A DNA stretch of 64,000 nucleotides, from the NCBI RefSeq assembly GCF_000222485.1, contig NC_015914.1:6058001-6122000 (forward strand). The letters run 5' to 3'. The translations under genes were made by a program, and so were the position numbers. Shown here in pieces: positions 37,738 through 45,930 of the stretch; positions within the stretch are counted from its first letter, which is position 1, and each line of letters opens with the position of its first letter. The notes under the pieces were generated by a model. The model was not told the DNA's origin and made no database searches. It saw only the letters and a program-made list of their open reading frames with translations. This stretch comes from Cyclobacterium marinum DSM 745 (lineage in GTDB: Bacteria; Bacteroidota; Bacteroidia; Cytophagales; Cyclobacteriaceae).

Positions 37738-38184
37738 TTAGAAACGAAACAAAAAAGTATTACGGTTCATATTTGAGGTATGATATTGCCAATTTATCTG
37801 TAGCACCTTTTCAATTACTTCCTTAAGCTTTGCAAAGCTACTAGGTTTATTGATGTAAATATTAGCTCCATAAATAAAAGTATCTTCAATATCCTGCTCC
37901 GTGGAGGAGGTTGAATAGATGGCAATTGCCAGATCATTGAATGCTAAATTTTGACGAATTTCTCTCAAACATTGCATTCCATTTTTTACGGGCATATTTA
38001 GATCGAGAAACAATAAATTAGGTCTTTCAATTTCATTTAAAAAGAGGTAATCCATTAACTCTTGTCCATCCCTGAAAAGTGAAAGCTTTGTCTTGATGGA
38101 AAGTTGTTTGATGGCCTCGCCAAACAAAAACCTATCATCTTCATCATCATCTGCAAGCAAGACTTTTAGAAAATTATTGTTCAT
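37738..38184 (-). CDS. Receiver-only response regulator
   Basis: A 148-residue CheY-like receiver: LLADDDEDDRFLFGEAIKQL, phospho-acceptor LLFLDLNMPVKNGMQCLREI, switch AIYSTSSTEQDIE and lysine NIYINKPSSFAKL. It is clearly related to the receiver at 34.8 kb (shared LDLNMPVKNG). It overlaps the end of the upstream AraC gene by 11 bases, so it is the second gene of a two-gene operon. No kinase is adjacent, so the PAS kinase 3 kb away may serve both receivers. Confidence 0.92.
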   Translation of the reverse strand: MNNNFLKVLLADDDEDDRFLFGEAIKQLSIKTKLSLFRDGQELMDYLFLNEIERPNLLFLDLNMPVKNGMQCLREIRQNLAFNDLAIAIYSTSSTEQDIEDTFIYGANIYINKPSSFAKLKEVIEKVLQINWQYHTSNMNRNTFLFRF

Positions 38185-38761
38185 TAACCAAGTTTATTGT
38201 TTGACCATTTAAAGGCTTCATGCTCATTTTACGTTTCATAATCCGTTGAAAACTGCTAGGAGTAAGACCAGTCGTTTTCTTAAATTGGCCTGAGAGGTGA
38301 GAAACACTACTATAATTTAATCGGTAAGCAATTTCAGTTAAGTTCAAATTGCCCTCTTGTAACAATTCTTTTACAAGGTCTACCTTCCTTAAAATCAAAT
38401 AATTTTCGATTGAGGAATATGTGTTTTCAGAAAATACAGCAGACAAATAAGAATAGGTATAGCCTAGTTTGTCCGCCAAATAGCTGGATACCTTTAAATG
38501 TCTTACACTTTCATCACTTAACATTTCATCGATTGTATTCTTAATTCGATCAACAAGGGTTTCTTTCTGGTCATTCAGCACTGTGATACCATACCGATTA
38601 AGTGATTCGATTAGTGCAATCTTTTTTTCTTCAGCCATGGCATCCAAAATTTCAACTTCACCCATATTAATGCTAGAGCATGGAATATTAAATTTCTCGA
38701 ATTGCTCACGCACCAAGGTTTCGCAAACTACCTTGAAATTATATTTTAAATAAATTTTCAT
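38174..38761 (-). CDS. AraC-type regulator with degenerate metal-binding-like N-terminus
   Basis: A 195-residue protein. Residues 1-45 (YLKYNFKVVCETLVREQFEK FNIPCSSINMGEVEI) follow the layout of a Bacteroidota AraC subgroup whose N-terminus resembles a small HMA-like domain with a 'MVCxRC' motif; here the second cysteine of that motif is absent. The C-terminal AraC domain is present: VSSYLADKLGYTYSYLSAVF, SSIENYLILRKVDLVKELLQ, NLTEIAYRLNYSSVSHLSGQ and FKKTTGLTPSSFQRIMKRKM. It overlaps the receiver gene, making an AraC plus receiver operon. The target is unknown. Confidence 0.87.
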   Translation of the reverse strand: MKIYLKYNFKVVCETLVREQFEKFNIPCSSINMGEVEILDAMAEEKKIALIESLNRYGITVLNDQKETLVDRIKNTIDEMLSDESVRHLKVSSYLADKLGYTYSYLSAVFSENTYSSIENYLILRKVDLVKELLQEGNLNLTEIAYRLNYSSVSHLSGQFKKTTGLTPSSFQRIMKRKMSMKPLNGQTINLVNEQ

Positions 38762-39336
38762 TAAAGCTTTAAAATAGCGTTCAATTACAGTTTATTTTCG
38801 GAATCTTAAGCAAGATAAGCACAAAATCAATAGATATATTACATTAATTTACTAAAATTAAAGTATTTAATTAAATTTATAAATACCATTTTGTCTTAAA
38901 ATTTCGGTTAGTATTCATTTTCAATTAATTGGAACGATTTCTACAATTCCTTAATATTCCGATTGTAGGATAAAAAATTGAAACCTTTTTAGAAATTGAA
39001 ATTAAACCTGGAAACCAAATAATTCGAAAAAGCTGTATCTTAAAATCTTTAAATAAAGAGTGATCCATCGATTTATTTTTCCCTTTGAAAAAGGATTATT
39101 CCATTTCCTAACAAATCAATTTTTGATTAAAAAATGATTCTTGGCATTAAAGTAATAAACATTCAATAAGGTACTGAAGTCAATTCAAAATTTGGAGCTT
39201 ATGAGCTGCTAAAACTTCACCATAGCAATGCTATGTAAAAATCCATCAGATTTAGTTGTCCGAATACGTCACTCACTATGAATTTTATTCCATAAGACTT
39301 GTAAAATGTGTTCATACTGCTTCAACATACCATCAA
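38762..39336. other. Long intergenic region with a possible degenerate repeat copy
   Basis: 575 bases without a credible ORF. At 39209-39245 the text TTCACCATAGCAATGCTATG resembles the core of the dispersed element (TTCACCATAGCCCTGCTATG in copy B), but no inverted ends are visible. Confidence 0.35.
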
Positions 39337-39380
39337 TTAAAAAGAGCGAATTTTCAAATTTGAAAATTCGCTCTTTTTAA
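39337..39380. terminator. Perfect 44-nt palindrome, bidirectional terminator
   Basis: A perfectly self-complementary stretch with half-site TTAAAAAGAGCGAATTTTCA plus AA, with no loop other than the turn itself. A and T flanks make it a bidirectional terminator. It is 31 bases past the stop of the small lipoprotein gene. Confidence 0.8.
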
Positions 39381-39410
39381 AAAATCACTACTGATTTGAT
39401 TCAATTTTAA

Positions 39411-39593
39411 TTAGGTAGCATCATCTATTTCATCTTCTACTTCTTCAGCACCTTCTTTTATTGCATCTCCAGCATCATCAGCCGCTTCTTCAATTTTTTC
39501 ACCTGCACTATCTTTTTTATCCCTGCAACTGGACAAGGAAAGGAATGAAGTAGTCATAAGAGCTAATAGAAAGATATTAATGTAACGTTTCAT
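39411..39593 (-). CDS. Small acidic lipoprotein
   Basis: A 60-residue precursor. The lipoprotein signal MKRYINIFLLALMTTSFLSL ends in SSC (lipobox LSSC), followed by RDKKD and an amphipathic acidic helix with repeats (GEKIEEAADDAGDAIKEGAE, EVEDEIDDAT). The mature part is about 37 residues, mainly Ala/Glu/Asp, and probably a coiled coil. I do not recognise a named family, but similar mini-lipoproteins occur in Bacteroidota. It has its own terminator. Confidence 0.8.
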   Translation of the reverse strand: MKRYINIFLLALMTTSFLSLSSCRDKKDSAGEKIEEAADDAGDAIKEGAEEVEDEIDDAT

Positions 39594-39866
39594 AGTTTTT
39601 AAATTTTAGTTTATAGTTTAAATTTAAATTTAAGTTAGTTATACTTTAGGTATAGTATTCATTACTTTTTCGTTTGTTCAATCTTTTGGTGGCGTCCCAA
39701 GTTTTCTACAATAAATTGGATTACAGATTAAGATGGTAGCCATTCTAAACTTGGGCATAATAACCAATACATTAGAATTTGACACCTTTCATTTTTTATA
39801 GGCCTTAGCATTATGCAAGTGGCCAGTTTCAGTTTTTACCGCAATGTATAAAGATACTCTTAGCAA

Positions 39867-40022
39867 TTATTTACGCCCAAAAACCAAGGAAATCAAGAAT
39901 AGAACCACAAAAATAAAGAATATCACCTTGGCTATAGATGCTGCCCCTTCGGCAATTCCACCAAATCCAAAAATAGCAGCAATTACAGCTATAATAACGA
40001 AAATAATTGTCCAGCGTAACAT
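39867..40022 (-). CDS. DUF1328 membrane miniprotein, copy 2
   Basis: A 51-residue ORF on the minus strand: [20 protein letters not shown], then [20 protein letters not shown], then [11 protein letters not shown]. It has the DUF1328 core [14 protein letters not shown] and two helices. It is 125 bases downstream of the sugar dehydrogenase-like gene on the same strand and upstream of the small lipoprotein. It differs clearly from copy 1, so the pair is an old duplication or two separate acquisitions. A plus-strand open frame over the same bases is an antisense artefact. Confidence 0.88.
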   Translation of the reverse strand: MLRWTIIFVIIAVIAAIFGFGGIAEGAASIAKVIFFIFVVLFLISLVFGRK

Positions 40023-40147
40023 AATTTTTTAATGTTTAGAGTTTTTGAAATAGATTGAAAATGAGATGATTGTTAATGTTAAATTTAATAAACTTGGTCT
40101 TACTAAATGAGCTCTATAGATCCTATTCTTACTTCAATCGGTCTCTA

Positions 40148-41428
40148 TTAATTACCACCTTGGTAAGCGACCTTCCAAATAACACCCCCATCGTCATCAT
40201 TGACTAGTAGTGAACCATCTGGAGCAACCGCAACACATACAGGCCTTCCATAAACTTCAGTACCATCATCGTTGGCTATAAATCCGGTAAGAAAATCAAT
40301 GGGCTTCTTAGGGTTTCCATTTTCAAATGGGATAAAAATAACTTTGTATCCGGCCAATTCCTCTCTGTTCCAAGATCCATGCTGCCCTACAAAGGCACCA
40401 TTATTAAAGGAATCTGGAAAGGCATTGGAAGTGTAAAAGGTAAGCCCTAAAGATGCCGTATGGCTCCCCACAGGCACATCCGGTATTATTGCCTTTGCTA
40501 CCATATCCTCATGTGGGTCATCTTGCCATCTTGGATCTTTAATTTGCCCATAGTAACTATAAGGCCAACCGTACCAACCACCTTTTTTAACACTTGTCAC
40601 ATAATCAGGAACTAGATCATTTCCCAACTTGTCCCGTTCATTTACGGCTGTCCAAAGTTCTCCTGTAACAGGATTAAAATCCATTCCAACTGGATTTCTA
40701 AGTCCATCAGCATAGATTATTTCTCCTGATCCATCCGGGTTAATTTCTATTATATTGGCCCTTCTATGTTCTTTTTCCATTCCTTTTTCGCCTACATTAC
40801 TAGCCGATCCTACGGAAACATAAATCTTACTTTTATCCTCACTAGCGATTATATTCCTCGTCCAATGATTGTTATAACCACTAGCGGATAAATCCAAAAT
40901 CTTTTCTCCTTCTGCATCAATTTTGTTGGCACCTTCCTTATAAGGATATCGATATAGGCCATCTGTATTGGCAACATAGAAATACTCACCCAATACCAAC
41001 ATGCCAAAATTCTGATTCAAGTTTTCCATAAAAACATGCTGTTCGTCCACATTGCCATCATTATTGGTATCACGCAATAATCTTATTTGATCAGCACTGT
41101 TTTTAGTATTGGATTCAGCTACAAATATATCTTTATTTGGTGCGACATAAGTCCATCTTGGATGATCCAAATCTTCTGCAAATCTACTCACAATGAATCC
41201 TTCAGGAGCTTTTGGACCTTCTCCTTCAGGCCATTCTACAATTTCGCTACGGTTGGTAACAGAAGTTGAGCTATAAGGAGCAGGTAAAGTAAGCTCTCCT
41301 ACAGCAGTTTCCACTGTCACACTATCTTGATTAGCAAAGTCTTCCTTCTCTGATTCTGTCACCATCTTTTCCTTACACCCAAGACCAAGACCGGAAACTA
41401 TTAAAATAACTAATAATATATTTTTCAT
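40148..41428 (-). CDS. Sorbosone/glucose dehydrogenase-like lipoprotein
   Basis: A 426-residue precursor with lipobox (MKNILLVILIVSGLGLGC). The body is a six-bladed beta-propeller of the GSDH family: EGFIVSRFAEDLDHPRWTYV, DIFVAESNT, RDTNNDGNVDEQHVF, GRANIIEINPDGSG-like text (RRANIIEINPDGSGEIIYAD), GLRNPVGMDFNPVTGELWTA, GQHGSWNREELAGYKVIFIP and AVAPDGSLLVNDDDGGVIWK. Relatives oxidise sugars with PQQ, but PQQ residues cannot be verified by eye. It is periplasmic and membrane-anchored. A DUF1328 gene follows. Confidence 0.87.
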   Translation of the reverse strand: MKNILLVILIVSGLGLGCKEKMVTESEKEDFANQDSVTVETAVGELTLPAPYSSTSVTNRSEIVEWPEGEGPKAPEGFIVSRFAEDLDHPRWTYVAPNKDIFVAESNTKNSADQIRLLRDTNNDGNVDEQHVFMENLNQNFGMLVLGEYFYVANTDGLYRYPYKEGANKIDAEGEKILDLSASGYNNHWTRNIIASEDKSKIYVSVGSASNVGEKGMEKEHRRANIIEINPDGSGEIIYADGLRNPVGMDFNPVTGELWTAVNERDKLGNDLVPDYVTSVKKGGWYGWPYSYYGQIKDPRWQDDPHEDMVAKAIIPDVPVGSHTASLGLTFYTSNAFPDSFNNGAFVGQHGSWNREELAGYKVIFIPFENGNPKKPIDFLTGFIANDDGTEVYGRPVCVAVAPDGSLLVNDDDGGVIWKVAYQGGN

Positions 41429-41774
41429 TTTAATCGGTTTTTATTAAGAATCTGTTATACTAGTTAACTTTGATTATGAGATCGGATTATCACCTAATGA
41501 ATAAATTAGGCGCCATCCTCAAAAGGATATTGAATAAGCCTTAATGTTCGACAATTAGAAATATTTATCGATAAAATATAAAATGCTATTATCCTAATGA
41601 CACAAATCCTATACCACAATTAAAAAATGTTAAAAAAATTTGATCAGTTACTCAATAGAAGAATTAGTTGAGCATTTCAAATTCAAAATAAAAAAATAGG
41701 AAATAATTAATGTAATTTTAAGGTTCCTAGGAAATGAATAAAATTGGAAATAACATTTGATTCAAGCAAAATTC
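41429..41774. other. 346-bp divergent intergenic region
   Basis: AT-rich promoter region between the dehydrogenase-like and FAD oxidoreductase genes. No motif is clear enough to call. Confidence 0.35.
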
Positions 41775-43616
41775 ATGAAAAAACTTAAATGTGATATTTT
41801 GATAGCCGGAGGAGGTCCGGGAGGTTTACCTGCTGCCCTTGCAGCTGCCAGAAATGGCTCAAAAGTTATCTTATGTCAAGACAGACCCGTTTTGGGAGGA
41901 AATGCCTCAAGTGAAGTTCGAATGCACATTGTGGGAGCGGACTGTAGTGGAAAAAGAGGAGAACGCTTAACTGTAGAAGCCAGAGAATCAGGGATAATTG
42001 AAGAAATTAGGCTTGAAGCAGCTGTAAATAACCCCCAGCGATCTCCGGCAGTATTCGACTTGGTTCTTTATGATAAATGCAGAAGTGAGCCAAATATTGA
42101 ATTAATGCTCAACACCCGAGTTTTTGCCACAGTGGTAGAAAGAAATACAATTAAAAAAGCATTCGCCAGAAGAGAATCTACTGAAGATGAATTTGAGATA
42201 GAAGCTGAAATATATATTGACTGCACAGGTGATGGAACAATAGGAGCCTCTGCAGGGGCACCTTACTATGAAGGGAGAGAAGCCAAATCCAGCTTTGATG
42301 AGAGCCTGGCCCAAGACAAAAGTGACAATTTAAGGTTAGGATCCTCCCTTATGTTTCAAGCAAAAAAGCATGATAAACCCATGCCCTTTACTCCCCCCTC
42401 TTGGGCTCGTAAAGTCAAGGAGGAAGACTTGGCACTTAGACCCCACGCTACTCCTGCCATGGACATGGACCTGGGATTGGAATACGGCTATTGGTGGTTA
42501 GAATGGGGAGGTACATTGGATACGATCAAAGACAATGAACTCATCAGAGACGAATTATTGGCTATTTTACTCGGAGTTTGGGATCATGTGAAAAATGGAG
42601 GTGATCATGGCGCCGATAATTGGGCTTTAGAGTGGTGCGGCTTTCTTCCGGGAAAAAGGGAGAGTCGTAGGTTTATGGGGCAATATACCCTAAACCAAAA
42701 TGATGTCCAAGAGGCCAAAACTTTTGAAGATGCCATAGCTTATGGTGGTTGGCATATCGATATCCATCCGCCCGAAGGAGTTGATGCGATCGATAAATCC
42801 CCTTGTATACACCATGATGTTCCTAATTTATACCAAATCCCCTTACGCACTACAATTAGTAAAAAGGTTGAAAACCTTATGTTTGCAGGAAGAAATATTT
42901 CTGCAAGTCATGTAGCTTTTGCCTCTACCAGAGTCATGGCCACTTGTGCTGTTGTTGGACAAGCTGTAGGAACGGCAGCTGCAATGGCAGTAAAAAGTAA
43001 AATAGCTCCTGGTAGCATTTTCTCCAACAAAAACCTTCTTTCTAGCATTCAACAGCAACTTTTAAAAGATGATGTTTTTATTCCCGGTTTGGTAAATAAG
43101 GATAAAAACGATTTGGCAAGAGTTGCACAGATCAAGACCAACTCCGAACAAGAAATTGGGAAAGCTATCAACATAATTAGTGGCCAGACTCGAAGTGTTC
43201 ACGGACATCGAGGAGTACGGCCTGAAATTGCCCAACCGGGCTCCCATCGATGGATGAGTAAGCCTGAAGACGGTATGCCGGTAACCATTGAATTATCTTG
43301 GCCCAAATCAAAAAACATACGTTCAATTCAGATAGTTTTTGACACGGGAGCGCACAGGGTACTAACCTTCAGTTTGGCAGATGAGTATACACAGAAAATG
43401 CACTGGGGAAATCCTCAACCTGAAACTGTCAAAGACTATATTATCGATACTTATTTAAATGGTCAAAAGAAAGAAACCTTGTCCAAGGAAAACAACTATC
43501 AAAGACTATGTAAGCATAAGCTTCAAGGGCAACCTATTGACACAGTTAAGATCACAGTTTTGGCTACTCAGGGAATAGATCATGCACGAATCTTTGAAAT
43601 TAGGGCTTATGAATAA
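41775..43616 (+). CDS. FAD-dependent oxidoreductase with C-terminal beta-sandwich
   Basis: A 613-residue protein (ATG 41775; a TTG at 41757 would add six residues). The FAD_oxidored fold begins CDILIAGGGPGGLPAALAAA and continues ILCQDRPVLGGNASSEVRMH, IYIDCTGDGTIGASAGAPYY and closes with VENLMFAGRNISASHVAFAS. GERLTVEARESGIIEEI and FLPGKRESRRFMGQYTL are family-typical. After about residue 490 a separate domain (HRGVRPEIAQPGSHRWMSKP, PVTIELSWPKSKNIRSIQIV, VKITVLATQGIDHARIFEIR) looks like an F5/8-type or galactose-binding-like fold. There is no signal peptide. Related proteins sit in Bacteroidota and Planctomycete carbohydrate loci; the substrate is unknown. It precedes the double-hydrolase gene on the same strand. 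Confidence 0.87.
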   Translation: MKKLKCDILIAGGGPGGLPAALAAARNGSKVILCQDRPVLGGNASSEVRMHIVGADCSGKRGERLTVEARESGIIEEIRLEAAVNNPQRSPAVFDLVLYDKCRSEPNIELMLNTRVFATVVERNTIKKAFARRESTEDEFEIEAEIYIDCTGDGTIGASAGAPYYEGREAKSSFDESLAQDKSDNLRLGSSLMFQAKKHDKPMPFTPPSWARKVKEEDLALRPHATPAMDMDLGLEYGYWWLEWGGTLDTIKDNELIRDELLAILLGVWDHVKNGGDHGADNWALEWCGFLPGKRESRRFMGQYTLNQNDVQEAKTFEDAIAYGGWHIDIHPPEGVDAIDKSPCIHHDVPNLYQIPLRTTISKKVENLMFAGRNISASHVAFASTRVMATCAVVGQAVGTAAAMAVKSKIAPGSIFSNKNLLSSIQQQLLKDDVFIPGLVNKDKNDLARVAQIKTNSEQEIGKAINIISGQTRSVHGHRGVRPEIAQPGSHRWMSKPEDGMPVTIELSWPKSKNIRSIQIVFDTGAHRVLTFSLADEYTQKMHWGNPQPETVKDYIIDTYLNGQKKETLSKENNYQRLCKHKLQGQPIDTVKITVLATQGIDHARIFEIRAYE

Positions 43617-43703
43617 ATTAAATATTCATTTAAATGACTCAGAAGGTATTGAATGTACCTACCATATTCACCACTTAAATTAACCATTAAACCCCTCTTT
43701 TCA

Positions 43704-45695
43704 ATGCTTAGAACTTGTACATTCCTGGCTTTTTTTTGTTGTAACTTACTCTTTTTACCTGCTTATTCCCAGTCACATCTGAACGATTCATTTGAAGGTG
43801 CTGAGCTCTCCGATTGGAAAGGATTTGAGCGTTATGATTTTAATTTTCAGGGAAGGAAGGCCAGACTTATTAAGCCTAAAAAAGCACTTCCGGGGAAACC
43901 CTGGATTTGGCGGGCTAGATTTCCGGACTGGCATACTACTGCTGACAGTATCTTAGTGGCTGAAGGCTTTCACTTGGCTTATATCAATACAGATAATCTA
44001 TATGGTAATAAAGTAGCCGTCAAAGTATGGGATGATTTCTATCAGCTATTGACTTCCGAACAAGACCTTCAAGACCAAGTATCTTTAATGGGGGTAAGCA
44101 GAGGAGGGCTATTCATTTACAATTGGGCAAAGGCCAATGTAGATAAAGTAGCTTGCATTTATGCTGAAGCACCGGTTCTGGATTTTAAAAGTTGGCCAGG
44201 GGGATTTGGAGAGGGCGAAGGTTCCGCAAAGGATTGGATCCGTTTAAAGGAAGTATATGGCTTTGCTTCAGATGAAGAGGCAAAAAACTATACCGACAAC
44301 CCAATTGAAAACCTTAATGAATTACCCTCCAAGAGGGTACCCATCCTCCATATGATAGGGCTTAAGGATCAAATTGTCCCTGTAGCGGAAAATACTTTGC
44401 CTTTTGTTGAGAAGTATATTAAATCTGGTGGCATCGCAACTGTAGTAACTTCAATAGATGGAGAACAAAATTTAAAAGGTCACCATTTTCCCATACAAAC
44501 ACCCCGATTGGTTGCAGACTTCATTAAGTACAATTCCATAAAAACCCATACTTTTGCTTCAGAAAATTACCATACAATAAATGGAGGTATTCACAATGCC
44601 TCCAAAAAGTTCACAAGCAATAAAACCGGCCGTGTTGCCTATTTAGGTGGCTCAATCACCCACAATAATGGCTGGCGTGACAGTATTAATAATTTTATAC
44701 AGGAGCAGTTTCCCGAAGCCTCTATTGAATTAATAAATGCCGGCATACCTTCTATGGGTAGTACACCTTCAGCTTTTAGGCTTGATAGAGATGTATTATC
44801 TAAAGGTAAAATAGACCTACTATTCGTAGAAGCAGCTGTCAATGATTCAGGAAATAGAAGAACTTCTCAAGAACAAAAGCGTGCCATGGAAGGAATCATC
44901 AGACATGCCCGAAATTCCAATCCGGAAATGGATATCGTTGTAATGCATTTTGTGGATCCAGAAAAAATTGCCTCCTACAATCAGGGCTTGATCCCTGAAG
45001 TAATTGTAAACCATCAAGAAGTAGCAGATCATTATGCAATTCCTACCATTAATCTCGCTAAAGAGGTTACAGATAGAATTAATGCAGGAGAATTTTCTTG
45101 GGAGAAGGATTTCAAAAACCTTCACCCATCCCCTTTTGGCCAAGGAATTTATGCCAATTCTATCATAACTTTCCTTACCAATAGTTTCACTAAAAGCAAG
45201 TTAATAAATGAGGAAACCGTCCATTATACCATCCCTGAAAAAATGGATCGATTTGCCTATAGTTCAGGATTTCTTCTAGATGTAAAGGAAGCCAAAATAG
45301 CCAAAGGCTGGCATCATGACCCTGAGTGGAAACCTGCGGATAGTTTGAAAACAAGACCGAACTATGTCAACAAACCATTTTTGATTGGAAATGAAGGCGC
45401 CAAATCTTTAAAATTAAAATTTAATGGAACGGCTGTTGGAATAGCTGTTGCATCAGGGCAGGATGCCGCCACCATTAGCTACAGGATAGACAAAGGAGAA
45501 TGGATAAAACTAGACTTAGTTACACCGTGGAGCAATCAGTTGCACCTTCCTTGGTATTTTACTTTGGCTAGTGAATTAGAAAATGGGGACCATCTTTTGG
45601 AAATCAAGATCCCTGAAAGTCTTAACGAAGGTTCGCAAAATAAAGCGTGTAGAATCAGGTATTTCTATGTAAATTCAGACCAAAAGTTTAAATAA
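43704..45695 (+). CDS. Bifunctional secreted esterase: alpha/beta hydrolase fused to SGNH hydrolase
   Basis: About 663 residues from ATG 43704, which gives a signal peptide (MLRTCTFLAFFCCNLLFLPA YSQ). The alternative start at 43653 adds a tail. The N-terminal half is an alpha/beta hydrolase (KPWIWRARFPDWHTTADSIL, nucleophile elbow LMGVSRGGLFIYNWA, acid region IGLKDQIVPVAENT, GHHFPIQT). The C-terminal half is SGNH/GDSL (block I VAYLGGSITHNNGWRDSINN, block II INAGIPSMGST, block III FVEAAVNDSG, block V NLHPSPFGQGIY). A final beta-rich part (SLKLKFNGTAVGIAVASGQD) is carbohydrate-module-like. It probably deacylates polysaccharides or sugar esters. It sits directly after the FAD oxidoreductase, 87 bases away. 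Confidence 0.86.
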   Translation: MLRTCTFLAFFCCNLLFLPAYSQSHLNDSFEGAELSDWKGFERYDFNFQGRKARLIKPKKALPGKPWIWRARFPDWHTTADSILVAEGFHLAYINTDNLYGNKVAVKVWDDFYQLLTSEQDLQDQVSLMGVSRGGLFIYNWAKANVDKVACIYAEAPVLDFKSWPGGFGEGEGSAKDWIRLKEVYGFASDEEAKNYTDNPIENLNELPSKRVPILHMIGLKDQIVPVAENTLPFVEKYIKSGGIATVVTSIDGEQNLKGHHFPIQTPRLVADFIKYNSIKTHTFASENYHTINGGIHNASKKFTSNKTGRVAYLGGSITHNNGWRDSINNFIQEQFPEASIELINAGIPSMGSTPSAFRLDRDVLSKGKIDLLFVEAAVNDSGNRRTSQEQKRAMEGIIRHARNSNPEMDIVVMHFVDPEKIASYNQGLIPEVIVNHQEVADHYAIPTINLAKEVTDRINAGEFSWEKDFKNLHPSPFGQGIYANSIITFLTNSFTKSKLINEETVHYTIPEKMDRFAYSSGFLLDVKEAKIAKGWHHDPEWKPADSLKTRPNYVNKPFLIGNEGAKSLKLKFNGTAVGIAVASGQDAATISYRIDKGEWIKLDLVTPWSNQLHLPWYFTLASELENGDHLLEIKIPESLNEGSQNKACRIRYFYVNSDQKFK

Positions 45696-45732
45696 AAACA
45701 ACTTTATTTTAAGAGTTATAAGTTATCGCATT

Positions 45733-45897
45733 ATTTTAACCCGAAAGGTGCAATAGACAATCTATCAGGTGGTGAAATCGCTTCAAAACCAGCCCTGATT
45801 TGTCTTGCGATTGCAACACTTCCTGTAAACACGGGAAAGGCTTCACTCCTGACTTTAGTCAAGGGGGAGAAACCTAATTACATGATCCGGGTTTAAT
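45733..45897 (+). repeat. Dispersed palindrome-ended element, copy C (no IS)
   Basis: It begins TTTTAACCCGAAAGGTGCAA TAGACAATCTATC and ends CATGATCCGGGTTTAATA, so the ends are imperfect inverted repeats. It shares TGGTGAAATCGCTTCAAAAC, CAGCC and TCTTGCGATTGCAACACT with copy B but lacks the central TTTCACCATAG segment and has its own 3' portion. The IS target position is occupied by ATGATCCGGG, an empty site. Confidence 0.6.
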
Positions 45898-45930
45898 ACA
45901 ATTAATTCCACTAGATCAAATTAAAAAAAA

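Noticed and set aside
39844..40032. 62-codon plus-strand frame
   Set aside because: It is antisense to the DUF1328 gene at 39867-40022, which has a clear family signature.
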